Part shown: one piece after another, positions 5,311-11,774 of the stretch
Numbering within the stretch: the first letter of the stretch is position 1
Layout: every line of letters starts with the position of its first letter
Assembly: GCA_964635975.1 (NCBI GenBank)
Contig: CAZWPO010000052.1
Coordinates: 1-11,774, forward strand
From: UBA5314 sp964635975
GTDB taxonomy: Bacteria > Bacillota > Syntrophomonadia > Syntrophomonadales > Syntrophomonadaceae
Length of the DNA stretch: 11,774 nt
Direction: 5' to 3'
Notes under the pieces: generated by a model
What the model was told of the DNA's origin: nothing
Databases searched by the model: none
What the model saw: the letters and a program-made list of their open reading frames with translations, nothing else
Translations under genes and position numbers: made by a program

Positions 5311-6342
5311 ATGATACAGAATGTACTACAAAAATTAACTGCCAGGCAGGACTTAACTGCTGATGAAGCATATAGCTTGATTCTGGGCATAAAGAATGAT
5401 GAGCTCAGTGATGTTCAAATTGCGGGTTTTCAGGTTGCCCTGTTAATGAAAGGCCCAACCCTTACGGAAATTACTGCCATAGCCCGGGCCATGCGTGACA
5501 ATTGTATTCCCCTGGCTCCCCGGGTAAATGGTGAACTTATGGATACCTGCGGTACTGGAGGGGGGCTATCCACTTTTAACATCTCTACCGCGGTCGCCCT
5601 GGTTTCCGCTGCCGCTGGAATCCCGGTGGCTAAACATGGCAGCAGGTCAATTTCCAGCCTGTCAGGTAGCGCCGATGTTCTGGAAGCCCTCGGGGTGGAA
5701 ATAAATCTGTCGCCCGCTGCGGTGGAAAAGCTAATCGAAGATATCGGTATAGCCTTCATTTACGCCCCCCTTTTCCACCCGGTAATGCATAAAGTGCTCC
5801 CGCCGGAACAGGAATTGGGGATCAAAACTATATTCTACACCATTATTGGTCCCTTGATTAATCCCGCTAGAGCTACGCGGCATCTTCTAGGAGTTTATAA
5901 ACCGGAGCTGCTGGATGATGTATCAGAAATCGCCTTGTCTTTAGGATACACGCGTGGGCTCTTTGTACATGGATTGGATGGCCTTGATGAAATTTCCCTT
6001 TTGGGCAAGACCAGAATCAATGAAATAAAAGATGGCGTTATAAGCAAGTATGAAATCGCCCCTGAGGATTTTGGCCTGACCCGCTGTACTTTAGAAGAAA
6101 TTGCTACCGGTACGCCTGAAGTAAACGCCGGGGTCATCAGGGATGTTTTCTCGGGCAAAACCAGGGGACCCCGCCGTGAAACCGTGCTTATAAATGCAGG
6201 CGGAGCCCTGTATATAGGCGGAAAGGCAAATTCCATCGCCGAAGGTGTAAAACTGGCCGGTGAAATAATCGACAGCGGCGCCGCTCAGGCAAAACTTGAT
6301 CAATTGAGAGATGCTTCCCAGGACCTGACATCCATGCAATAA
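5311..6342 (+). CDS. trpD: Anthranilate phosphoribosyltransferase
   Basis: TrpD joins anthranilate to PRPP, the second committed step of Trp synthesis. The ATG at 5311 follows AAGGAG by 8 nt and gives 343 residues, normal for the family. The PRPP loop is CGTGGG (80-85), followed by TFNIST (88-93), KHGSRS (108-113) and SGSADVLEALG (118-128). The metal-binding DE pair is Asp226-Glu227 in DGLDEIS. Oddities by eye against the Sulfolobus solfataricus enzyme: the usual KHGNR Asn is Ser111, the usual SSKSG Lys is Leu, the GTGGDG Asp is missing, and anthranilate-contacting Arg164 aligns with Glu166. Context (trpC and trpF downstream, TRAP-like leader) strongly supports TrpD. The altered anthranilate pocket leaves some doubt about the exact substrate. 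It contains no Trp. Confidence 0.9.
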   Translation: MIQNVLQKLTARQDLTADEAYSLILGIKNDELSDVQIAGFQVALLMKGPTLTEITAIARAMRDNCIPLAPRVNGELMDTCGTGGGLSTFNISTAVALVSAAAGIPVAKHGSRSISSLSGSADVLEALGVEINLSPAAVEKLIEDIGIAFIYAPLFHPVMHKVLPPEQELGIKTIFYTIIGPLINPARATRHLLGVYKPELLDDVSEIALSLGYTRGLFVHGLDGLDEISLLGKTRINEIKDGVISKYEIAPEDFGLTRCTLEEIATGTPEVNAGVIRDVFSGKTRGPRRETVLINAGGALYIGGKANSIAEGVKLAGEIIDSGAAQAKLDQLRDASQDLTSMQ

Positions 6343-6371
6343 ATCCAGCTTTTCGAAACGAGTGAAAGAAA

Positions 6372-7091
6372 ATGAATAGAAATCCGGACAAACCATTTTT
6401 ACGGGCATTGCAAGAAAGATACCAGAATCAGGAGATACCAATTATCCCGGACGTCAAAATCAAGTCGCCTAAAGAAGGTGATCTGATGAGAGGCCGGGAT
6501 CCGGTGGATATAGCGAAATCACTGGCAACGTCAGGTGCTCCGGTTCTTTCGGTAGTAACCGAGCCGGATCATTTCGCAGGCTCACCGGAATTGCTGCAGC
6601 GTATTGTATCTGCTGTAAAGTTGCCGGTTTTGCGTAAAGACTTTATAACAAAAATAGAGCAGCTACATGAAAGCGTAGATCTTGGGACCAGTGCGGTCCT
6701 TCTCATAGCCTCAATGCTGTCAAAAGCGCAGCTTGCCAGGATGGTTGAAGAAGCCCTGAAGCTGGGCTTGGAGCCACTGGTGGAGACCCATAATGCAGAA
6801 GAAATAGCGCTATTTTACGATTTAAGCTTGAGCCTGGTTGGTATAAACAACCGCGACATTATTGAATTGGAGATGGACAACGGCAGCATCAGTACTACCG
6901 AACGGCTTATCAGCCTGGTACGTCCTGGTATTTTTGTCATCAGCGAGAGCTCCATAGCTTCTGCCCTGGATGTTAAGCGCGCTGCAGCAGCCGGCGCCCA
7001 TGCTGTCCTGGTAGGTACTGCTATACTGCAGGCTGAAGATCCAGCTGCGATGTACCGTATTCTTAGCGAAGCTGGGAGAAAAAGACGATGA
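6372..7091 (+). CDS. trpC: Indole-3-glycerol phosphate synthase, short divergent form
   Basis: TrpC closes the indole ring of CdRP with loss of CO2 and water. The start is ATG 6372, 29 nt after trpD; an in-frame TGA at 6363 rules out a longer protein. The ribosome binding site is weak (GAGTGAAAG). At 239 residues it is some 20 shorter than usual because the N-terminal extension helix is reduced. The (beta/alpha)8 motifs are present: PDVKIKSPKEG (27-35), VLRKDF with Lys89, LVETH with Glu138, GINNRD with Asn159, ISES (190-193) and GTAIL. The first catalytic acid, Glu in IAEIKRxSP, is Asp27 here, and the Arg after the catalytic Lys29 is Ile30. Function as TrpC is likely from fold and context. 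No Trp residues. It overlaps trpF by 4 nt. Confidence 0.9.
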   Translation: MNRNPDKPFLRALQERYQNQEIPIIPDVKIKSPKEGDLMRGRDPVDIAKSLATSGAPVLSVVTEPDHFAGSPELLQRIVSAVKLPVLRKDFITKIEQLHESVDLGTSAVLLIASMLSKAQLARMVEEALKLGLEPLVETHNAEEIALFYDLSLSLVGINNRDIIELEMDNGSISTTERLISLVRPGIFVISESSIASALDVKRAAAAGAHAVLVGTAILQAEDPAAMYRILSEAGRKRR

Positions 7092-7768
7092 CAAGGATAA
7101 AGATATGCGGCTTGATGAATGAAGAAGATGTTAAGCTTTGTGTAGAAGCGGGAGTCCATACCGTTGGTTTTGTAGTAAATTTCCCCGAGCCCGTACCATG
7201 GAACTTGAACGTTGCCCAGGCCCGGGAATTAATTAATAAGGTTCCGCCATTTGTGAGTTCCTGCGTGGTAACCGGAGGATCGGTAGATAGCATCCTTTAT
7301 ATTGCCAGGACAATCCGACCTGATATTATACAGCTTCACTACCAGGAAACCCTGGAGGAAGTACGCGCAATAGCAGAACATCTGAGCCTCCTGGGAATAA
7401 AGACGGTTAAGGCTCTGCGGATAAATAGCGAAAGACAGTGTGCTTTTGAAATTACCGACCCTGGGGCGGCAGCAAGCGCACTGTCAGAATCTAAATTATC
7501 GGCTTTGCTGGTTGATTCATATACCGACATCCGTGCGGGAGGCACTGGTCTGGTTGTTGACCTGGCTACATTTAAGCACGTTCAAAAACAGACTGCTTTG
7601 CCGGTGATACTGGCCGGAGGTTTGAGTCCGTCCAACGTTAGGCAAATTATCAGGGATGCCAATCCTTATGCAATTGATGTTCTTACTGGTGTTGAAGAAA
7701 GGCCGGGACGTAAGGATCTAGAAAAAGTATTTAGCCTGGTGCGAAGTGCAAGTATAGGGCTTCTATGA
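7088..7768 (+). CDS. trpF: Phosphoribosylanthranilate isomerase, divergent
   Basis: TrpF isomerises N-(5'-phosphoribosyl)anthranilate to CdRP. The ATG at 7088 overlaps the trpC stop (ATGA), giving 226 residues, at the upper end of the usual 200-225. The catalytic base Cys7 is in KICG (5-8). The catalytic Asp is Asp143 in LLVDSYTD, followed by GGTG (151-154), and the phosphate loops AGGLSPSNV and LTGVEERPGRKD are present. The stretch after GFV, usually F-x-x-x-S-x-R, reads VNFPEPVPWNLN (30-41). The Arg that binds the anthranilate carboxylate (Arg36 in Thermotoga) is missing there, and Trp38 is the only Trp in the protein. It is the last gene of the trp region. No clear terminator follows before the convergent gene at 7825. 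Confidence 0.93.
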   Translation: MTRIKICGLMNEEDVKLCVEAGVHTVGFVVNFPEPVPWNLNVAQARELINKVPPFVSSCVVTGGSVDSILYIARTIRPDIIQLHYQETLEEVRAIAEHLSLLGIKTVKALRINSERQCAFEITDPGAAASALSESKLSALLVDSYTDIRAGGTGLVVDLATFKHVQKQTALPVILAGGLSPSNVRQIIRDANPYAIDVLTGVEERPGRKDLEKVFSLVRSASIGLL

Positions 7769-7824
7769 TGGAACAAACCGGTCAATAATCAACGATTATA
7801 GGCTTCAGGCACAGTCCCCGTGAT

Positions 7825-8316
7825 TTAGAGAGAGTCCTCGGCAATGCTGTAATCCAGTAAAATATTGTGATTATTATCAGGATCTACAAATACCGGTAGT
7901 TCAGCACCGACATTTATAGCGTCTAATTCTAGTATGTTAACGTAGTCATTATGTGTTATCCGGTAGGGCTGCCGGCCGGGTATAGTTATTCGAAGCAAGA
8001 ATTTAACCTGGGGGACATCGTTTAAGTAAAATCCAGTCTGGTTCCGGCGTATTATCTCAGCAGTGCCTTTTATGCCATTTTGAATAAGTTTTCTCTCCCG
8101 TTCGTTGATGTTTGAATAGAAGCTTATCACAAAAAAATATCCCAGAACCGGGAAAAGAATAAATGCTGCACCAACGATAAAATAAACCATCTTTACCGAA
8201 AAGCCGGTGTCGGTCATGGTGCCTTGAGGCGTTAGAATACTGGCAATTATTAAACCAATCGCTGTGATAAATGGTAGGACTAAAACAATCCATGAGTACT
8301 TTGGGACTACCCACAT
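7825..8316 (-). CDS. Small two-helix membrane protein, paralog 1
   Basis: This 163-residue protein starts at ATG (complement of 8314-8316), 7 nt after an AGGAG site. Two hydrophobic helices (about 8-29 and 44-67) are followed by a soluble domain. Signature stretches are NGIKGTAEIIRRNQTGFYLN, PQVKFLLRITIPG, INVGAELPVFVDP and a short final hydrophobic strand. It is clearly homologous to the two genes at 8372-8872 and 9161-9646. The C-terminal domain resembles DUF3592-like membrane-anchored beta domains, where short strands precede a VxVDPxxP-like end, but I cannot name the family. No catalytic residues are evident. It lies 55 nt downstream of paralog 2 on the same strand and may share its transcript. 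Function unknown. Confidence 0.8.
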   Translation of the reverse strand: MWVVPKYSWIVLVLPFITAIGLIIASILTPQGTMTDTGFSVKMVYFIVGAAFILFPVLGYFFVISFYSNINERERKLIQNGIKGTAEIIRRNQTGFYLNDVPQVKFLLRITIPGRQPYRITHNDYVNILELDAINVGAELPVFVDPDNNHNILLDYSIAEDSL

Positions 8317-8371
8317 AATAAACTCCTATTTCAATTGATTTGTATGCTCAAATAGACAGAGATAGATTTGT

Positions 8372-8872
8372 TTAAGCCTGGGAACTGGGAGTAGTGAAAT
8401 TGTAGACCAGGAGAAGATTCTTGTCATTATTGGGATCTACGAATACCGGCAGTTTGGCTCCAACATTTATAGCTCCCACGTCAAGCAGGTTTACGATGTC
8501 CTTATGATCAGCTTGATAAACAGGTCTGCCAGGCAACGAAATACTCAGCACAAATCTTATCTGAGGTTGTTCATTAATATACATGCCGGTCTGTTCGCGA
8601 CTGACTATCTGGGCGACTCCTTGGATTCCGTTTTGAACCAGGTTTATCTCTCGATCGTTTATTTTCTTGTAATAGGCTGCGATCCCCGCAGTTGTCAAGA
8701 GCGGGAAAAGGATCGTGGCAGCCCCCATCAAGAAAAGCTGATTTTGCGTGGGTTCGTCACCTCCAAGCATCGGATCCGGGGGTGCCAGGATAGCACCGAT
8801 AATAATACCTATGCCTATAATTAGAAAAGGAATCAGGAAAAAAAGATAAGTCCTATTAGATACTTTCCACAT
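8372..8872 (-). CDS. Small two-helix membrane protein, paralog 2
   Basis: The 166-residue protein starts at the ATG at 8872, 8 nt after an AAGGAG site. A GTG at 8881 lies directly against that site and is unlikely to be used. Starting at 8872 also makes its MWKV opening match the MWVV of paralog 1. There are two membrane helices (about 9-31 and 46-68). The soluble domain carries NGIQGVAQIVSREQTGMYIN, a PQIRFVLSISLPG strand and INVGAKLPVFVDP, nearly colinear with the two neighbours. It differs mainly in the loop between the helices (PPDPMLGGDEPTQ) and the tail. Its upstream region holds a perfect inverted repeat (8897-8932). Function unknown. It is the middle copy of a tandem gene family. Confidence 0.8.
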   Translation of the reverse strand: MWKVSNRTYLFFLIPFLIIGIGIIIGAILAPPDPMLGGDEPTQNQLFLMGAATILFPLLTTAGIAAYYKKINDREINLVQNGIQGVAQIVSREQTGMYINEQPQIRFVLSISLPGRPVYQADHKDIVNLLDVGAINVGAKLPVFVDPNNDKNLLLVYNFTTPSSQA

Positions 8873-8896
8873 AAATAGCACTCCTTCAAAATAAAT

Positions 8897-8932
8897 TTCA
8901 GGACATAAAAACTTGTCATATAATGTCCTGAA
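8897..8932. repeat. Perfect 10-bp inverted repeat in front of paralog 2
   Basis: TTCAGGACAT at 8897-8906 and its exact complement at 8923-8932 flank a 16-nt AT-rich spacer. It lies 25-60 nt upstream of the paralog 2 start, in its leader or promoter. It could be an operator for a dimeric regulator or an RNA hairpin in the leader. No T-run follows on the minus strand, so a terminator is unlikely. Confidence 0.7.
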
Positions 8933-9047
8933 GGTATTTGCGCTAGATTAAAAGTATGATTACAACTGTCTGACAAACACTTATGCTTATCATTATACAT
9001 TTTTAAGCAATAATTGCGACAGTTAAAGGATATCCATGTTTATAGAG

Positions 9048-9077
9048 CTACAGAACAGCGGCACGCTCCTTATGCAT
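9048..9077 (-). other. Nine-codon ORF with a strong ribosome binding site
   Basis: The gap 8873-9160 between paralogs 3 and 2 holds no full gene. On the minus strand a GGAGGAG site precedes ATG at 9077 and a 9-codon ORF, MHKERAAVL, ending in TAG at 9048-9050. The leader around this ATG (AGGAGTTTATT) closely resembles that of paralog 1 at 8316-8328. It may be a tiny leader peptide or the remnant of a lost fourth copy. Weak evidence for either. Confidence 0.3.
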
Positions 9078-9160
9078 AAATAAACTCCTCCATATGCTTT
9101 CTCTGGCTTAGAAATACTATGCAAATTCTAGGTGCGGGTATTTGCTGAGGATGTAAGCAT

Positions 9161-9646
9161 TTATGCCTGACTCTCAGATGTGAATTTTAGCAACATATTG
9201 TTTTGATCACTTGGATCCACATAGACGGGAAGCTTGACACCTGGGTTGATAGCGCCAATATCGAGCAGACTTACGACTTCGTTATGATCTGTTGTGTAAG
9301 CATCTTTGCCAGGGAGGCTAATCCTTAGACGAAAATGGATTTCAGGCTGGTTGTTAACATAGGTGCCGGTCTGTTCGCGTCCCAATATTTCTGCGATACC
9401 CTGTATCCCGTTTCTAATTAGTCTGGCTTCAATCTCAGACTGCCGCATATAGTAAATTATCAATCCTGCCACTAAAATTACCGGGAAAAGAATGAATACT
9501 GTACTTATTATATAGCCGGCGATAGCGTCTTCGTCTGCAGTAAGGGATTTTAGTGAGGGCAGGGCAATTACCATTCCCATGGCGATTGCTACCATAACGA
9601 CAGTTAAAGCAAAAATAAACTTGCGCGGAAGCGCTCTCCTTGACAT
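9161..9646 (-). CDS. Small two-helix membrane protein, paralog 3
   Basis: This 161-residue protein starts at the ATG at 9646, 7 nt after AAGGAG. The N-terminus is basic (MSRRALPRKF), then come two membrane helices (about 11-30 and 44-66). The soluble domain is the same as in the other two copies: NGIQGIAEILGREQTGTYVN, PEIHFRLRISLPG and INPGVKLPVYVDP. It is closer to paralog 2 than to paralog 1 in the conserved core, and a run of 14 bases encoding the QTG region is identical at DNA level in copies 2 and 3. The positive N-terminus suggests that this end stays in the cytoplasm. Function unknown. It is divergently placed against the patatin gene. Confidence 0.8.
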   Translation of the reverse strand: MSRRALPRKFIFALTVVMVAIAMGMVIALPSLKSLTADEDAIAGYIISTVFILFPVILVAGLIIYYMRQSEIEARLIRNGIQGIAEILGREQTGTYVNNQPEIHFRLRISLPGKDAYTTDHNEVVSLLDIGAINPGVKLPVYVDPSDQNNMLLKFTSESQA

Positions 9647-9679
9647 CAGCTCACTCCTTGCCGTTGATTCTATGTACTG

Positions 9680-9685
9680 ATTATA
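9680..9685 (-). promoter_or_regulatory. Possible -10 element for paralog 3
   Basis: On the minus strand a perfect TATAAT lies at 9685-9680, 34-39 nt upstream of the start codon. No good -35 is present at 16-18 nt, so this is only a candidate promoter. The rest of the 9647-9867 gap shows nothing else I can name. Confidence 0.35.
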
Positions 9686-9867
9686 TCAAAGCGTTTTGAC
9701 ATTTGTGCTTTTCAGAATGCAGCGCTTGAAATTAACTAGATTGAAGTATTTTTAGCGCAAACTCTGGCCGGGAATTATTTGCTTATGGAAGGATTTTCCG
9801 TATTTATGATGAAGATATCTGAAAACGACATTACAAAAAAATACAGCTCCTTAAGGGGGAAAAGATT

Positions 9868-10866
9868 GTGGAAAAGAAATGTGATGCTGTGTTTGAAGGC
9901 GGAGGGGTAAGAGGGATCGGCCTGGTTGGAGCGGTGGCAGCGGTTGAGAAAGCCGGCTATACTTTTGAAAACCTGGCAGGGACATCTGCAGGGGCCATAG
10001 TCGCCTCATTGCTAGCAGTCGGCTACAAGGCGCCTGAAATAGAGGAGATATTGAGCAATCTGGATTATCGGGACTTTGAGGATGAAACTTTTATGAGCAA
10101 CCTGGGGTGGCCGGGCAAACTAATAAGTGAATTTTTATCCTATGGCGCTTACAAGGGTGACTTTTTTGAGAATTGGCTGGCGGATTTGTTGAAAGCCAAA
10201 GGCAAGACCACTTTTGGAGATATCCGCTACGGCGATGATACGCTGGATGAGAAATATCGCTACAAGTTTCAAGCTATAGCTGCCGACCTTACAGATCGGC
10301 GCTTGCTGGTTCTGCCCGGAGATTTGAGGGAGTTCGGTTTGGAACCCGATGAATTCAGCATTGTAGCAGCAGTCAGGATGAGTATGAGCATCCCCCTGTT
10401 TTTTACTCCGGTCCAGTTGAGCGACAGTGAAGATACGGTTCATTATATTGTAGATGGTGGAGTTTTAAGCAATTATCCAATCTGGCTGCTTGATGACGGT
10501 ACCAGCAACCCGCCCTGGCCAACCTTTGGTTTCAAACTGGTGGAAGCCGATCCGCGCTCCTGGCCTGCGATTGATCCATCCATAAACAACGTGTTTGATT
10601 ACCTGCCAGCGCTTATGGGCACTCTCCTGGATGGGCATGACAACTACCATATATCAACATCCCGGGGAGATTTCGACCGAACCATTCGTATACCGACAAC
10701 TATTTACCTTAAGGGGCGAGAAAGGAAGATCGGGACCGTGGATTTCGATATAAAGCCTGAAGAAAGTAAGGCCCTTTTTGAAAACGGCTGGAACGCGGGG
10801 CAATCGTTTCTAGAAAGCTGGAATTTCCATGAGTGGAAGAAAACATACAGGGAAAAAAAGGGATAA
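9868..10866 (+). CDS. Patatin-like phospholipase
   Basis: The 332-residue protein starts at GTG 9868, preceded by an AAGGGGG ribosome binding site. All patatin landmarks are present in order. The glycine-rich oxyanion loop is GGGVRG (11-16), the nucleophile elbow is GTSAG with Ser40 (38-42), and the catalytic Asp is Asp196 in DGGVLSNYP. The family uses a Ser-Asp dyad to hydrolyse acyl lipids. No signal peptide or membrane helix is seen, so it is likely cytosolic or membrane-peripheral. The region after the Asp (SNYPIWLLDDG, then FGFKLVEADPRSW) continues the standard RssA/YlbK-type bacterial patatin fold. The substrate cannot be told. The next gene starts 122 nt downstream on the same strand and may share the transcript. 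Confidence 0.93.
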   Translation: MEKKCDAVFEGGGVRGIGLVGAVAAVEKAGYTFENLAGTSAGAIVASLLAVGYKAPEIEEILSNLDYRDFEDETFMSNLGWPGKLISEFLSYGAYKGDFFENWLADLLKAKGKTTFGDIRYGDDTLDEKYRYKFQAIAADLTDRRLLVLPGDLREFGLEPDEFSIVAAVRMSMSIPLFFTPVQLSDSEDTVHYIVDGGVLSNYPIWLLDDGTSNPPWPTFGFKLVEADPRSWPAIDPSINNVFDYLPALMGTLLDGHDNYHISTSRGDFDRTIRIPTTIYLKGRERKIGTVDFDIKPEESKALFENGWNAGQSFLESWNFHEWKKTYREKKG

Positions 10867-10873
10867 AAATTGT

Positions 10874-10907
10874 GGGGGTCATTTTTGCTTTAATAATTGT
10901 CCCCTGA
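10874..10907. repeat. Imperfect GGGG...CCCC inverted repeat between two genes
   Basis: The patatin-to-next-gene gap (10867-10988) contains GGGGGTCA at 10874-10881 and GTCCCCTGAC at 10899-10908, about 18 nt apart. They can pair only over the G/C tracts. It resembles fragments of dispersed GGGG/CCCC repeats seen in clostridia, but a single copy proves nothing. No T-run follows. Confidence 0.25.
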
Positions 10908-10988
10908 CAACTAAACTAGAAGGGCATGAGATTCGAAGAATATTTATAGGTGTTCTAAATCTGCATATGTGCATTCAGGAGGAATCCC

Positions 10989-11579
10989 ATGTCCTACTAT
11001 GTAATAGACAGAGTACCTGTTTTCTTGACCTGGGCCAGGTACTATAGACTCAGGGATGAAATAATAACAGGATTTGAAATAGCTGATGATTGCTTTTTCG
11101 GAATACAGGGGCGAAATGCTGAGCAGGCCGGTCAGCTGAGTTCAGCTATCAAGGACCTGCTGCAAAAAAAGAAAGAAGCCAACGAAGAACGTTTTTACGT
11201 TGATTGGGTTACTTTTGACATGGATAAAGCAGAAGCTTCCGACAACGTTTGGGAACTGCTCGATGACTACAGCGTTTTAACCAGGAATTGTGCAGTAAGG
11301 AGCATACGTGATGACCAAATCTTTTCCCATGGAGCCGATCCTGATACATATGGGTATTCCATGGGAAGGCTTATCGCCATAGACTTGTTCGTCAAAAGGA
11401 ACCCTTTAGCAAGGTGGCTGTTCGGTTCAAAAAGATTGAGCACGCTGATGATTGATACTGATAAAGTCACAAAAATCCAGGGAACCTTAGATGACTTTGT
11501 CGTGATATATGAAGGCAAAGAGATGCGCTTTGCTGCCACGATAGAACTGGATGAGCCGCTGGTGAAACAGACTTATTGA
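10989..11579 (+). CDS. Hypothetical protein, soluble, family not recognised
   Basis: I do not recognise this 196-residue protein. The ATG at 10989 follows a strong AGGAGG site (10978-10983). No signal peptide or membrane helix is visible. It opens with a hydrophobic and aromatic strand (MSYYVIDRVPVFLTWARYY). A lysine-rich helix (LLQKKKEANEERF) and an acidic section (DMDKAEASDNVWELLDDY) follow. The C-terminal third alternates short beta-like strands (LSTLMIDTDKVTKIQGTLDDFVVIYEGKEMRFAATIEL) and could be a PH-like or beta-barrel domain, though this is only a guess from hydrophobic pattern. It follows the patatin gene on the same strand and may be co-transcribed. Base composition is like its neighbours. 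Confidence 0.8.
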   Translation: MSYYVIDRVPVFLTWARYYRLRDEIITGFEIADDCFFGIQGRNAEQAGQLSSAIKDLLQKKKEANEERFYVDWVTFDMDKAEASDNVWELLDDYSVLTRNCAVRSIRDDQIFSHGADPDTYGYSMGRLIAIDLFVKRNPLARWLFGSKRLSTLMIDTDKVTKIQGTLDDFVVIYEGKEMRFAATIELDEPLVKQTY

Positions 11580-11627
11580 GAAAAGCCACAGCAGCAAAAG
11601 CCGTACCAAAAATTCGAAATTGGGCAT

Positions 11628-11666
11628 AAAAGCGGACTTTTTGATAAGCATTTTTTCTGAAAATGC
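11628..11666 (+). terminator. Possible weak terminator or hairpins after the last gene
   Basis: AAAAG (11628-11632) pairs with CTTTT (11637-11641) ahead of a T, and GCATTTT (11648-11654) pairs perfectly with AAAATGC (11660-11666) around 5 nt. Neither has both a strong GC stem and a T-run. They may end the patatin transcript. The rest of 11580-11774 shows only a minus-strand AGGAGG site before a short ORF. Confidence 0.3.
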
Positions 11667-11668
11667 AA

Positions 11669-11704
11669 TTAAATATTCCAAATTGTTTCCCTACATTTTC
11701 CCAT
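11669..11704 (-). other. Strong ribosome binding site with an 11-codon ORF, possible leader peptide
   Basis: On the minus strand, TAAGGAGG lies 6 nt before ATG 11704. The frame reads MGKCRETIWNI and stops at TAA (11669-11671). The site is as strong as those of the real genes here, so it may be a small ORF or the broken start of a gene lost downstream. No homology can be claimed. Confidence 0.25.
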
Positions 11705-11774
11705 AAATATCCTCCTTAGCAATTTAACGCCTAAAGGTATACCATTATTTGGGATTAACTCATTATTCCGATAG

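Noticed and set aside
7785..7799. ATAATC/GATTAT hairpin between trpF and paralog 1 as a bidirectional terminator
   Set aside because: The stem is only 6 bp, AT-rich and lacks a T-run on either strand.
9696..9701. TTGACA on the plus strand as a promoter for the patatin gene
   Set aside because: No -10-like hexamer lies 16-18 nt downstream. TTGAAA at 9726 with TATTTT at 15 nt is also too weak.
11487..11681. 64-residue minus-strand ORF with a hydrophobic stretch at the right end
   Set aside because: It overlaps the end of the 10989-11579 gene, starts with TTG lacking a ribosome binding site, and is out of frame with the strong site at 11704.
1..11774. CRISPR arrays, insertion sequences, tRNA or rRNA genes
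   Set aside because: No regularly spaced direct repeats, transposase-like proteins, terminal repeats or cloverleaf sequences were found.

Overview
The window looks like chromosomal DNA of an endospore-forming, clostridia-like member of the Firmicutes, of the Syntrophomonas/Desulfotomaculum type. This rests on a GerW/YtfJ-type sporulation protein, a T-box leader, TRAP-type (G/U)AG triplet arrays and strong AGGAGG ribosome binding sites. The genus assignment is inference; no 16S or other marker is present.

Layout. (1) 1-1963, plus strand: the 3' part of an ECF-like sigma factor, a zinc-finger anti-sigma factor, a DUF2953-type membrane protein and a GerW-type protein are packed with tiny gaps or overlaps and end in an intrinsic terminator. 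(2) 2007-2632: a single GNAT acetyltransferase gene. (3) 2716-5023: a promoter, a T-box leader with a TGG (Trp) specifier and a terminator precede trpB-trpA. (4) 5049-7768: a consensus promoter, a leader with two periodic (G/U)AG arrays on either side of an intrinsic terminator, then trpD-trpC-trpF. (5) 7825-9646, minus strand: three paralogous small membrane proteins. (6) 9868-11579, plus strand: a patatin-like phospholipase and an unrecognised soluble protein.

Main point. The tryptophan pathway is split into two adjacent units that appear to sense different signals. trpBA (last step, indole-glycerol phosphate to Trp) has a tRNA-Trp-sensing T-box. trpDCF (middle steps) has what looks like a TRAP (MtrB) attenuator. 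Each of the two arrays has (G/U)AG triplets in a strict 5-nt register across about 11 positions, which matches the 11-subunit TRAP ring. The first array overlaps a predicted antiterminator. The second ends just upstream of the trpD Shine-Dalgarno sequence. trpE, trpG and mtrB are not in the window.

A second theme is divergence in TrpD, TrpC and TrpF. By eye, TrpD and TrpF lack arginines that hold the anthranilate carboxylate in studied enzymes, and TrpC and TrpA carry Glu/Asp swaps at catalytic positions. This could mark an unusual subfamily of the pathway. It needs an alignment before it is believed.
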